From Liolophura sinensis (Eukaryota > Mollusca > Polyplacophora > Chitonida > Chitonidae): a stretch of DNA of 64,000 nt. The notes under the pieces were generated by a model. It did not search any database and was not told where the DNA came from. It worked only from the letters and a program-made list of their open reading frames with translations. This document shows positions 45,366 through 57,485 of the stretch, piece by piece; position 1 is the first letter of the stretch, and each line of letters starts with the position of its first letter. The stretch spans positions 7,263,501-7,327,500 of the forward strand of contig NC_088303.1 in assembly GCF_032854445.1 (NCBI RefSeq), read 5' to 3'. The position numbers were made by a program, and so were the translations under genes.

Positions 45366-46361
45366 TCAGTATCTGTTGTGACGAATAACAGTTCTGACGC
45401 GCCTTGTCATGGACTGGATGAGACGCTGGATAGAGGCATGGGGAATGTTCTGCCACTCCTCCTGCAAACATGCAACTTGCTCTTGAAGCGTTTGGGGTAG
45501 ATGTTGACGTTGGCGTAGACGTCGATCAAGTTCATCCCACAGATGCTCAATTGGGTTAAGATCCGGGGAACGGGACGGCCAGGGTAGCACATTTACATTG
45601 TTTTCGGCGAGGAAGTCCCTTGTGACACGTGCCGTGTACAGTCTGGCGTTGTCCTGCTGGAACAACTCCTGCTGAACGTCAATGACAGGTAAGAGGTGTG
45701 GCTGCAGGATGGTGTCTCGGTAGAGTACGGCCGTAAGATTTCCCTGAACGTGGACAAGATTTGTACGACCAGTATACGATGTTGCTGCCCACATCATCAC
45801 ACTCCCTCCACCAAATCTGTCCACTTGGCGTACGCAGTTAGGGGCATAACGTTCGCGGGCACGTCTGTAAACCCGGTTTCTACCATCACGTCTCTGCAAT
45901 AGGAATCTGGACTCATCACTGAACCAAATGCGTCGCCAGTTGCGTAGATTCCATGCAGTCACGTTGTTACACCATCGGAGGCGATTGGCGCGATGGTGAG
46001 GACGCAGCACGATCCCAACATAGGGCCTCCTGGCTCTCAGTCCATGTTCCCTCAGCCTGTTCCGCACTGTCTGACCTGATATCCTCCTCAGTCCCGGTAT
46101 CCTGGCTGCTGTGCTTTCAGCTGTAGCACAACGGTCACGCAAATGGAGGGCCCTTATGTAGCGATCTTGGGCTGCTGTAGTGACACGTGGTCGACCTGAA
46201 CGCCGACGGTCATTTGTTGTCCCAGTATTGTTGTAGCGGGCAGCAAGCCGTGAAATCGTGCTCTGCCTGACGTGTAGACGCCCAGAAATGGACGATTGGG
46301 ACTCTCCAGCTTGAAGTCTTCCAATGGCAATATTTCTTGTGACAGTGTCAAGACGTGGCAT
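45366..46361 (-). CDS. Tc1-like DD34E transposase, 331 aa, intact
   Basis: Catalyses cut-and-paste transposition at TA sites. Domains in order: N-terminal HTH at residues 5-45 (SQSSISGRLHVRQSTISRLA), GRPR motif at 56-59, second HTH region at about 65-112, and the catalytic core. The core shows FSDES (D149), GGGSVMMW (184-191), QQDNAR (D237) and PDLNPIEHLW (E272). The second Asp and the Glu are separated by 34 residues, as in Tc1. Length is typical of the family, and there are no stops or frame breaks. The start MPRL matches the start of the deleted Tc1 copy at 36.9 kb. It lies inside terminal inverted repeats. Activity is plausible but unproven; the imperfect left repeat could weaken it. Confidence 0.96.
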   Translation of the reverse strand: MPRLDTVTRNIAIGRLQAGESQSSISGRLHVRQSTISRLAARYNNTGTTNDRRRSGRPRVTTAAQDRYIRALHLRDRCATAESTAARIPGLRRISGQTVRNRLREHGLRARRPYVGIVLRPHHRANRLRWCNNVTAWNLRNWRRIWFSDESRFLLQRRDGRNRVYRRARERYAPNCVRQVDRFGGGSVMMWAATSYTGRTNLVHVQGNLTAVLYRDTILQPHLLPVIDVQQELFQQDNARLYTARVTRDFLAENNVNVLPWPSRSPDLNPIEHLWDELDRRLRQRQHLPQTLQEQVACLQEEWQNIPHASIQRLIQSMTRRVRTVIRHNRY

Positions 46362-46418
46362 GTTGAATCATCTTGAAAACACTACTTGAAATTTCCGATT
46401 TCCGGCCCCAAGTTGCGG

Positions 46419-46425
46419 TTTTATA
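46419..46425 (-). promoter_or_regulatory. TATA box candidate for the Tc1 transposase
   Basis: TATAAAA on the minus strand lies 58 bp upstream of the transposase ATG, in the sequence GTGACTATAAAACCGCAACT. Confidence 0.5.
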
Positions 46426-46686
46426 GTCACACACTGCATGCTTTCCATGCGTAAGTTCGGCGTGTAAGACTGCACGTGATGCAGTGTGGTGCCGTATTTT
46501 TTACTTCTTCCAAAAACGGCCTCCAAACTTAACATTTTCAACCAAGAAATGTTTTGAGGAATAAAATGTGTGCTAACTGTGACTATTAACAATATTAAAA
46601 CACATTTTGCTCATGAAATGAAGACAAAATGTATTTATTTCATTTTAAAATAAAACAAAACACCTATGCGTTTCTTTTTTTGGATA

Positions 46687-46687
<1 letters not shown>

Positions 46688-46754
<67 letters not shown>
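46688..46754. repeat. (TA)n microsatellite, right of Tc1 element
   Basis: 67 bp of TA repeat starts exactly at the right end of the transposon. Confidence 0.98.
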
Positions 46755-46757
<3 letters not shown>

Positions 46758-47660
46758 GATATATTATGATGATCGACAACTTATCAACAAGTATAGTGCG
46801 CAATGTAGATACTTATTTCAAACATTCGCCAATAAAATTTATGGCGTCTTTCAAACATCATTAAACGCTGCTTCTCTATGTAGGCCTATGAATTCGTCTT
46901 AATTGTTCAGTTTTGTAGCTTTTCTTAGTTCCCAGGTGGTTTTTGTTGTTCTGGAAATTGTCCATTTTCGATGACGGCTGATATACCAAAGTGTGTTTTG
47001 ATATGTTTCATGCCTAGATCCGAAAGTTGTTCGGTGAGAGACTTCCATCGTCGCGGTATTCAAAGGCAAACTCACCTATAATTTTCATTCAAACATGCAA
47101 GTAATATAACCTCCTGAAGATCACAATCCCTAGTGTAAAATCCTCGGCCGATTTGCACGTATTGCACAAAAATCATTTAAGAACGCGAATAATAAATCTA
47201 GGCTGCTGAGCAAATACTATCACTGTGAATGATTTCCTTGGTCCAACAGATCACGTGATGTGGTAATGATGTGGTAATGTGCGTTCAGACTAAATGAGTC
47301 TTGGTGACGGGTTTAGAGCAATTTGATTACCTCTGTCATTAATCTGAGCTCAGGCAATGTCTCTGTAGGACTGAACAGGTCCTCTTTCTACAATACAATC
47401 TACTGTCTAAATTAGGAGCCGTGAAATTGAGTCGCTTGTCCTCTGTCCGCCTGGGCCACGCGGGTGGACGATAGATACCGTAATGAGTCTTATCATTTCA
47501 GCCATGTGCATCTCAACGAGGCAATAAACACCAAGTGGTATACATTTACCTAGGCGGATAGACAATAAGAGCCGACTGAATGTGATTAAAAGCGCGGATC
47601 CCCTGAGAGTTATAGCTTTCAGCTACATTACAAGTATTAAGTTCAAAAGCCTACTGTGCA
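46755..47660. other. Non-coding stretch
   Basis: 47220-47540 is more GC-balanced than its surroundings (e.g. CCAACAGATCACGTGATGTG, GGGCCACGCGGGTGGACG) with no open frame. It might be a regulatory block; this is speculative. Confidence 0.4.
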
Positions 47661-47721
47661 TTACGTTATGTCTAAGCTATCCATGTAGTCTTTCCGGGTC
47701 GATAAGATGCGCACAACGAGA

Positions 47722-47949
47722 CTATAAACCATTTTGGGAAGGTGCTGGAACATCAGGAATGTAAGCATCGAAACAAACATTCGTATACCAACCGTCAACC
47801 AATAAGGACGTTCCGGGCCAATAATCGCAAGTCCAATTCTCACAAACCACCAAAGAACTAAGAAAGCAGATAAAGTACGAAAATGGGACAAAATCATGCA
47901 AAGCGAAGCAGTCGACAGTTTGCAATGATGTTGGAAAGACGCTGGGCAT
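47722..47949 (-). pseudogene. Paralogue of the small secreted peptide, possibly a pseudogene
   Basis: The C-terminal half reads CENWTCDYWPGTSLLVDGWY then TNVCFDAY, aligning with CYYRLGT..., EWYMSV and DAY of the 40.2-kb peptide. A hydrophobic stretch (SYFICFLSSLVV) precedes it, but no Met stands at the matching position. The frame from the first Met adds about 30 unlike residues ahead of it. Upstream DNA (about 47960-48150) is also related to 40380-40590. Either the start differs or the signal-peptide part has decayed. Confidence 0.35.
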
Positions 47950-48199
47950 GTATCAGGCGAATGAGTGAAATCAGTTTTCAAATCCTATACTATGCTGGAA
48001 TGTCAATTTTCTATAACAAAATATCTATCTCAGTTGCACTTTGATTGCAACTATTCATATATCCAAAGTGGCGAACTAATTCAAGACGATGAATGTACAT
48101 CCCCTAGTCCCGGGAAAAGCGGAATTGGACACAATCATGAAGCAGAGCGCCAGAGATTCTGCAAGCTCTGTCCATATTTCCTTACAAGAGAATGACTCA

Positions 48200-51100
48200 G
48201 TGTAAAACTTACGAAACTTGGGGTGAAGGCATTTGATAGAATAATCTTGACACACTAGTTTTTGCAGTAATAACTGGTGAGTTGATCAAAATCGTCACAC
48301 AACATGCAGGATCTAACAAATGCTACAAGGCGAGAAATGTACACGCCATATGCAGGACTCTTCGGTATATTGCTGTCTAAGTAAGGATAATTTACAATCT
48401 CAAAATTGAAACTATCCCTCTCGTCGTAGTCTGTGAGAGAGGAAACCGTTTTTATCTTTGTACAAATATAAGTCCAGATAAGATGTACCATCTAGAGAGT
48501 CTGTGGTTTCCTTTAAATCCAACAAAGGTGGGTGAATATCTTTCATAGCCTTTGCTATATATGGATTCTTTAAAGCCAGCAGATCATAAATATAGTAGTG
48601 AATGAGAAAAGATTGGACCAATAGAGGATTACGCCTTTATCGTTTCTGCATATTGTCGTTTTCAGTCATCAGAACAGATAAAGGTGGACCAAAAGGGGAA
48701 GAGGGCACAGTTTGTGCCCATCGGAATTACTGTACACTGTGGGCAGAATTTTAGAGGGAAAGCTGCAGATGGTTGCAGAATGCACGAAGCCACAAATGGA
48801 AAACGCCAGAGCCAGACAGTTTGTGACTGTAAATTAACACACTCAAACAAACCTTTCAGGAAAAACATGGAGGCAAATATTAACTGGAGCACCTGTAGTT
48901 TTTTGTCAACGATTAGACTGTTGATTTTGGCAACGTTGGATTTCTTACATTGTCACATCGGCAGGTAGCTGATACCTGGAACTGACGCTCAGTTCTTTCT
49001 CTATGATTTGATCCCATTCACTTCAGCCGCCTCTATCTGCCTGAACCAGCTTCACAGCACTTTGCCATTATTCTGTCTGCATTGGCTGAAGGACTTGTCA
49101 TCGACGGACTTGAATAGTTTTACGTGTATTTAACCGAAAAATATCTGTAAAGAGAAAGGTGATATGTCGGAGATTAACAAACAATTTGAAAATTTCTATT
49201 TTCTAAAGGAGTTTATAATGCATCAAGGAGAACCAACCAAGAGAAAAACTACCTAAACTAAGTTTGTCCTGTCGATAAAGCGACAACGTTTTCTTTGTCA
49301 CTGATATTGTGTGTGTAAATGTAAATCCATCTACATGCTAATTCCATCTACATGCTAAATCCATCTACATGCTTGTCTCTTACTTTTGTCAGTCGTTACA
49401 TATACGTTTTAAAAACTTATCAGAATTTTGGCGTTGAATCCTTAATTAAACCCTACACGTCAAAAGATATCATCTCTCCGAAGGGCAGTCAGGTTTAATG
49501 TTTCAGAAATGCTGTGACTATTTTTGTTTTCTCTGTAACCTTGAAGTCATTCAAGGTACATGCAAGTCAGGCGTCGTTAGGGCCTTATTACTGCTTTGCT
49601 CTCTGGTATTGCATCTATTCGAATTCATCAGCGCCTAAAGGCCAAAAACTGTAATTGCACTTCAAAGCCCTTTTTAGCAATGACAACCATTTTTAAGGAT
49701 CCGCCACATTCAGAAAAGTCATTAAAATTTAAATTACGCAACGAAGATTGTATCCCCAATTCTTCCACATTACACAAAATTTATGTTTTCCTCCCTGTAT
49801 AACTGTGACGTGAGTGACAACAGTAGGTCAATGTCTTGTATAAGGCTCACATCAAGCTCTTAACTCATAGTACGCATGTATCTAGGGCAGACCAGCAGTG
49901 TGTGCTTGATTTGTCCTTTCTTTTGCAACAGTTTTAAAACAGATATAAAAGTTAAATTTTAAAGATGAAGTGAGCAGTAAAGCACGACTACATGGCAGCT
50001 CTTTCTTTAATTATGGAAGCTTTCTGTTGATTAGGGAAAATATTTTACATACATGGATATTATATGCAGCTCTTATTCATTGTTATTCGTTTCAGAAGTG
50101 TGGACCGAATGCCTGGCCTTAGAATTTAAGGCCTGACCTTTTACTTCTTGGTAAGGAATCACTACAAAAGCTTTCACCACCAACACCAAATTCGCCCGTC
50201 CATCACTTCAAAAGAAGCACCGCTAATGTGCCAGCGACTTCTTTTCTCATGGTAATGAAGGTATTACATCTATTCCGTCTTTTACGGCAGATTTATGGTT
50301 CCTTCGTGTTGAACCGAGCTTTGTGTCGGTAGACTTTATTAATACAGGTTATATGTACTGGAGCCAGAAATAACCAGGTTTTCATTACAGCAAATATGAA
50401 TGGAAAGCAACATCTTGTTCTTAAGCTGCTTATAATCGGCTATCGAGGGAAATGACCTGTGTCTCGGACTTTGTTTCACTGGATTTTGTATCGTTAGTCC
50501 AATAATGTATAGATGTATGTATGAAATAAATAAGACATGGGATAAGGTGTGTTGAGACCAAGTTGAAGTCTGCACATCGTGTTGTCCTTTTTGATGGCCT
50601 CTATAAAGAACGTACGAAAAATACATACATTTCTGTAATCACATATCACGCCAACAGTCACTGCAAAAAACAAGAAGCTAACTTCCTGATGAAAACGGCA
50701 TATTCATTGGGCTGAGTACTCAAATTTTCATTCAATTTACTGACCATATTTGCAATACATGAAACGTATACGCTGGCTTAACGACAACATTGAGTTTTTT
50801 TTTAAATTTTGTAACTGTTCCTTTGCTTTTTACCATAAAAAGTTAATACTTCGTCTGAAAACGTTTTCTGTTAGGATGAAACAGTTCCTACCTGGGCGCT
50901 AAGGGCCTTCACCAAGGTGGAAATCAAAGAAAATCCCTGTGATAACACATTGCAAGGATTGTTAAGCGCATGAATGAATTTTCATAAATGATGATATGGA
51001 GCATTTTTCTACTAAATTCAATTAGGTTAGACGTGTATTCTATGTTGTTCATCAGAATGGTCATCTTCTAGCGTAGAACTGATACACTGCACGGGAAATA

Positions 51101-54100
51101 GTGACCTACTCAGATTGTGTCATTTCGCGTGAAACGGCTTCAACGCTATATTGGTAATCTTTGAAACACATCGTGGAAATTTATTAAAGACAAAATGTCC
51201 ATACGTTTGTTGGCAAGTTACTGATATTATAGACCGAATGTTCTCTATACGAGCTCGCTTGTATGAGTCTGTCATCTGTCCGTACGTGACTTCTGACTGT
51301 GGTGTTATAAGCTTGCGGCTCTAAACAGGCAGATGAAGATCATGCCACGTGCTGTTACTCCCACAGGTCAATCATCGATCAACATTCCTCACCGATCACT
51401 CAAACCTTAGTTACCCTTTACTGCGAGTTGTTCAATAATTACAATAGCATGTCTAAAGAGGAAGTCATCTTGGGAAGGATTTTCCACTACGAGCTCTCCA
51501 AAACCTTCCAAGAACAAGAATCGATGAATTGATTGTATTACGTGACTGGACGTCATGTAGAAACGTGAGTATCCACATCAATGTCCACGAAATGAGGCGA
51601 CACATAAAACGGCTTTGTTTGACATTATACACGCAACTCATCGAAAGGAATAACGGGAAGCACAGGCTTCATCGATTCCACAAGGAGTAGCTACTAAGCT
51701 GGACTTTCGCCTGATCTGAGTCGGCCCTCGTTTTAAGCACATATATTGCCGCCTTATATTACTTTACTGATGACACCTTTGTTGATCAAAAATGTTCATT
51801 GTCTCCATTTGTTAAATATTTTACCTGTTATACATGTTACCTATTAAAGTAAACAACTCGTCTACACGTGAAAACATGAATTAAACCAAATAATTACAAT
51901 AGTCAGCCAAACCTGTAAGCGTCTTAATTCTGCGGAAAAGAGACATAGAGAAGATAACAGACAACTAATTCGACAAAAGACTTGTATATGAATTTTTACC
52001 TTTCTTATTGAAGTCATTATATGATCAGTTGTCTTACGCCTTGATAACGGATTAAAATAAAGCTAAAAGTCGACCTAAATGGCATCGTTACTCGGATAAA
52101 CATCACCACTGCTCTCCTACATAACTTCTCTATTCCTCGAAGAAAATATAAATGTCACTAAACAGTTTTATGCGACTGTAGTTTGTGACATACATAAGAC
52201 AAGTGTATGTTGGTTTTAATTTCTTTTAAAGCTTGTCTCGACACCTTTTTCGAAAGTAGCTGTAAGACACGGCAATTGTAGATATGAATAAGGGCGGATT
52301 GTCCGGTGATGGACTTCTCTTTACCTGAATCAACGTAATACTTCACGAGGTAGTAAAGCATGAAATACATGTATACACCTCAACCTGATCTATCCACCAA
52401 TGGTGTGATGGCTCAGCTGATATCGCAATCACAGTATCCGACATGGTTCTACCATGCTCTAACTTTCAAATCACAGTAAACTTATCGTATTAATATCCCA
52501 CCCTAGACAAAGGCTACGGACTAATCACTCTGCCTACTTTATTGACTTTTCGATTGTTATGATAGAAGTATACGATATCTAGAGGTAAATGGAGCATAGC
52601 TGTACGTGCTTATTACATATATTTCCTGTCTTGATGGCAACTTCACAGAAAGTAAACATCTGACAATGGCACTAAAAACCCAAATGAGAGACGTATTTTG
52701 ATTGACGACATCTTCAAAAATACATGTAACATGCTGAACTTCTTGGATACCGGTTTAAATAGTTTGCCTAGAACATTCAGTGGGTGTTTTCGTCATCATT
52801 GGCATTTGTTCACTGCTCCTTGCGATTGTTGATCCGGCTGGTACATATTTATATGAATATCTGTTTTTGGATTCGTGAAATAATAATACACAGCTGCTGT
52901 TGTTCAAGATATACATTTGTATACGAAAACAGAGTGTGGCAAGATGAACGTCCATCTTTTTTCTGTATATAGGATTCATGAAATGATTTGTTAGAAGCCA
53001 TTATTATTCCAAGTGGTTTTAATGTATATTGACAAACAATAACATATATGAGACGCCTCATGACCCAGCCGTTGATCATGATTGTTAAGGCTTTGTGCAC
53101 TTGCACAACGTCTTACAATCGATCTATTGATTCCTGTTCCAAGAACGGTTTGGATATCTCTATCTGTGGAATTCCTGCACAAGATGACGATTGTAATTAT
53201 TGTACAGTTCGCTGAAAATGTAATAAATGTAACTGGTTTTGAATACATTTTAGTGACATATTGATCGAAAACACAAAGAGAAAGAATGGTAGCACGCGGC
53301 TTTATATTCAGCAGCCTTCTTACATCCTCAAGCTTAAAATACCGTTGTGAGAAATCTCAAAGGTGTTTCATACCGATTCATCCAGATGCACACACAATGA
53401 GGTATCTATTCCCGCCTAATGGCGACACGGACGCCAAGGAGATTGTGTCATTGTACTTGAGTATACTACGTTACTAGTTTGCGAACAAACCATCATCTCA
53501 AAGGCAGTCATAAACGACACAGTACAAGTTCTTTAAGCTGGGAAGTTTCCCCATTGTATCTGGGTGAATAAACGAATTGTTTATTCTTTCACAGCCACAA
53601 AGAGGAGCACATTCCTATTCAGACATGGCGTTTGTGCCAGTAATCAATAGGTAGTGTTTGCAAAGATCTGCTTTGTCCTAACAGATGGTCTTCCAGATTA
53701 TTTATTGATGACTTGTCGTCCGACAATACGGCATACAGATTCTTCTCGCTCTCCAGCTGAACATCTAGCTTTCCCATATATGAAAATTAGAAGTAAAAAG
53801 GAGAAAAAACATGGACATCCTTGATTTCTCAAGACCTAAAAACGAACGCCAGCGCACACTCGAAATACACATGTTCTTGACAACCTAATTTATCATGTGT
53901 AAAACAATTATTATGATAAAGGAATGTACATCTAAGCAGGTTTTTACAACACGGTAAACGTAGGACCCCTGTTCACTAAATAGACAGTGTTTGAACGTTT
54001 CTACTTGCAAACAAACAAGAGAGGCGTACGAAACAGGGGTAGTGTGCGGGAGGGAAGGGGGTCTGTGCTCTTTTGAAGGTATTAGCGCTGAGATGGCTGG

Positions 54101-54200
54101 GCCATGCTCCCATACAGATCAGGTTTCACATTACCGCTAAGAATTGTTACATACACAAATTTGGGAAAATTCCAGGTCGCACTCAGTATCCTGAATGTTT
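48200..54200. other. Long stretch without a confident gene
   Basis: AT-rich. Contains a 17-18-bp tandem repeat (TCCATCTACATGCTAA type, three copies) at 49326-49376. A Cys-containing open frame at 48684 is listed separately. Otherwise there are only short unconvincing frames; no SINE was recognised. Confidence 0.5.
48684..48968 (+). CDS. Unidentified 94-codon open frame with several Cys
   Basis: KRAQFVPIGITVHCGQNFRG, DGCRMHE, SQTVCDCKLTHS and INWSTC give a protein-like composition with five Cys in the first 70 residues. There is no signal peptide at the Met and no family I recognise. It might be one exon of a larger gene. The minus strand is also open for 76 codons here, which weakens the case. 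Confidence 0.25.
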   Translation: MDQKGKRAQFVPIGITVHCGQNFRGKAADGCRMHEATNGKRQSQTVCDCKLTHSNKPFRKNMEANINWSTCSFLSTIRLLILATLDFLHCHIGR

Positions 54201-54209
54201 TTAATGCTT

Positions 54210-57200
54210 CAAAACAGGTTTCACATCATTAAAAAGGAGCTCTGACTTCATATCATCTCCTTATGCGGGAATAATAAAGAATAAAACGTTGAAATTGTCA
54301 CAAATATAATCAAGGTTTGCATTCAGATGGACCCCAAACTCCGCCATTGTTGAATCACGTGTCACCGTTGTTATAAGGAGAACACCTCTGTTACTCATTT
54401 TCATTTTTTACAACTGTTCTTTACAGTTCCGTCTTTTCGTTATTAAAAGAAAACTAAAAGATGAAAACGCAAAACAAGTTGTTAATCATGGTTTAATTTT
54501 GCATTCGTCTTGGTTTCAGTATTAGCATTTCACGTTGTTTACTTTTTCACGGACAACACCGAATTCAGCTTTGACATTTTGAAGACAGCTGACTTGAAAA
54601 GACCAAGCTCCAGGCTAGTACAAAAAGAACATAAAAGTACATTTCTGAAAGATAAACAGGGAATGATGAAACAGATCGCAGAGCATAGCAGGCATTCACA
54701 ATGTTTAACGTACTGTTCAAACACAGTAAAGCAATCATTAATACATATATGTACATGTGTGTAATTGTTGCTGTGTTATATCTACACGTAATTGCCTGTT
54801 GTGCTGGCTCGTTTATAGAACCATGGAACTGAAACTTGTGTGGATAACCACGGCCAACTGGTTCTGATAATACTTTTACACCACGGTCAACTGGTTCAGA
54901 TAATACTTTTTCTTTGTTTCTGGTAACACATTTCACAGTCATTAAAACTGCACCTTCAAACGCATTGCGCATCTCTAATTTATTACATCAGTAACGTCAT
55001 ATGTATACATACGTTAACTCCCTTCATACAATAGGCACAGAAAACGACCAACGCAACTCCTTAGCTGGGTAGAATTCATAAGAACCATATCGGTCAAATA
55101 GTATAGTTTCTTTAATTAATGGGCAACAGAGGTGAAAAGACATCAAGTCCACAGGTTTTCAGCGCACAGGACCGATGACATGTACAATTTGACAACACAA
55201 GTACTTTACAAATCCCGCCAGAAATGCTCTCTTGCATAAAATCTTTGCGATCGATGGCAGTCTGTTATATTAATAAAGTTTTTATATATGAGTATTTAAG
55301 CCTAGTCGATTGATCCAGGCAGTAAAATGAGTGTTTTTAAAGCTTTGCCATGTAAGAAATGTCCGGCTTGATTTTATGAAGATGGCACTGCCGCTGTTGG
55401 TTTCATCATGAACTCAGATCCGTCTTCATTGTGTAATTCGTCACAAGAATTTCGTTATTTATGCCTCGGTTGCATATGTATGGATTCCAGACGGGAGAGA
55501 TGTGGCCGACAACCCAAACTCTATACTGTATGAAAGCCGAGTGGGGGCATGTGTCATCTCGCCACCCTGTCACAGAAATGGCGTTCTTGCCTTGAACTGA
55601 CTAGGTTTCAGTTTAGTGCAGACAGATTCAGTTAAAAGATTTTCGAACAATAGCACCTCATCTTGGTTCCGCTTATAGAATCCCCACCATTCACTGTGAT
55701 ACAAACTGATTTTCAACCAAACAGACCCCCAATTTGCCACATCGTACATTGACTAATAATGGGGGTCTGGCCGTTGTAAATCCAAAGTAATTCGACGAAG
55801 GGCGAAGATTGTGGCGTATGTTAATTATGTAATGCAAAAATCATTTCTGAAAAATTTCGAAACACATCTGTTCTTTTTAGTCGAACGAATATGAAATCCT
55901 CTTGACATATGGACATTTCGATTTGATTTTATTCTTTTTTTCTATTTCACACTCATCCCACCGAATTTTTGGTAAAGCTACCAGTCTCCAGGTTTGAAAG
56001 TAAAATTCCACCGTGTAATTGAGGTGCCGAAAGTAAAAACAAAATAAACTATTTGCAGCACCTATTTAAAATAAAATGCCACATGCAAAATGGAACAATG
56101 TTTTCAAAATGCCCACATGGATGCATACCAAGCACAGACTAGAAGACGTCGAGACGGTTTCCTCGTCTAACAAGTCTCTCAGGAAGCCATTGGAAACGTT
56201 CCAGACAGTGATCGATATTCCGATCTGACCACATGTTAAATCTGGTTTTTGGTGACCCTGTTCAACATGCCACAATAGTTTGCGGTCAACGAGGTTAAGC
56301 CGAGAATTCCGACTGCTAGTTCGAAATATCACGTTGTCACTTAGAGCCCCATTAATGTACCTTTTCTTCCCTAAGGACAATGTGAAGGACGATGTTCTAG
56401 TTAGTTTGTCTTTATTGATATTCAGATTTGGCCGCACAAAATATCCCAATTATTTCTTGAACACTGGTGTCCGAACCCATTTGCTAGGTATTATTAGGAT
56501 ATGACAAATGTGCCGAGGGGCAAGTGTGTAGCTGTTTTCAAAAAGTCAGTAACGGCTTGAAACTTTATTACATGTTAGACAAGCCGAGAGCTATTGAAAC
56601 TTTCGTTGATCTTTGCCGAATAGGTCCCTGGGCGCATAAAAAGTGTCAATATATTTTTTACCAATTGCGATGGAATGTATCTTCTGGTGGAAACTTTTGT
56701 CCTGATCAATAGGCTGTACGGGTTATAAAGAAGCTCAGTTTGTCCTTCGGACAGTCACGTCTTTGTTGACTCTGATAGCCACAATTAGCTCTTTCCGTGT
56801 GTGCTCCTACTGAGTTACAAGTACATTACTTTTACTGAGCAATGCCATAGATCGATTCCATTCTTCACATTGCGACAAGATGACAATGAGCCATTGTCAG
56901 TGGCTTATTGTGTGAAAAATGACTGCCGTGTTAGCGGTGTTGCATTGTTGTGCTGGACGTGTACTTCAGCATCATCAAAGGGTTAAAAATAAAGAATGAA
57001 GAAGGAGTGAGATCCTCAACCAAACGCCCAACCCTATAATAGCTGTTGATCTCTAACTGTCGGGAAAGATTGCTTTTGAGAATCCAGGACACGCCTTTTG
57101 CTATTCAGGCCTTATAGCTTTAGGCATGTAATACCTACCCAGGATATAAGAGACAATCGACTTGAGACAGGACTGCTGTTATCAGAGGGCATGCCTTTTG

Positions 57201-57485
57201 ACTCATTATGGCTGATGTGGTTCTTGGGGTACAAACTTAAAAGATGAAGGCAACCTAAAACTGACTTTTTTGAACAATCGGTAATGTAGTTAACAGCTCT
57301 TGAAAACTTAACGCATTTGCTGATTATATGGTGATGCAAATCGACTAAAAAATAGTAAATTAAAATGCTGTATATATAAATAAAGCTTTAGGGGATCCAC
57401 AGTGAGACAGTGGCCTTTTACGGACAAAAGAAAAACCCATTAACATGAACTATATGTCAGATGAAAGACCATTAAAGACTACAAA
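54210..57485. repeat. Segmental duplication, copy A
   Basis: Direct-orientation match to 60708-64000 over about 3.3 kb. Anchors include GTTGAAATTGTCACAAATAT, TTTCGTTATTAAA, GGTTTCCTCGTCTAACAAGT, CATTGGAAACGTTCCAGACA and CCCAACCCTATAATAGCTGT. Copy A has about 210 bp (roughly 55830-56060) that copy B lacks. No open frame is conserved between copies. Confidence 0.92.

Larger units (their letters stand above)
45165..46687 (-). mobile_element. Apparently intact Tc1-like transposon inserted in a TA microsatellite
   Basis: The left end CTATCCAAATCCAAAAAAAA then AGAAACGCATA is matched by the inverse of the right end TATGCGTTTCTTTTTTTGGA plus TAG. The inverted repeats are about 27 bp and imperfect; the left has a small extra ATCCAAA segment. 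The element is 1,523 bp, holds a full-length transposase, and both ends abut TA. It is the only candidate autonomous element in the window. Confidence 0.92.

Noticed and set aside
54565-54972. 135-codon minus-strand open frame in duplication copy A
   Set aside because: The matching stretch of copy B does not keep the frame, so coding constraint is not supported.
56066-56449. 127-codon minus-strand open frame in duplication copy A
   Set aside because: Copy B has several in-frame stops in the aligned region.
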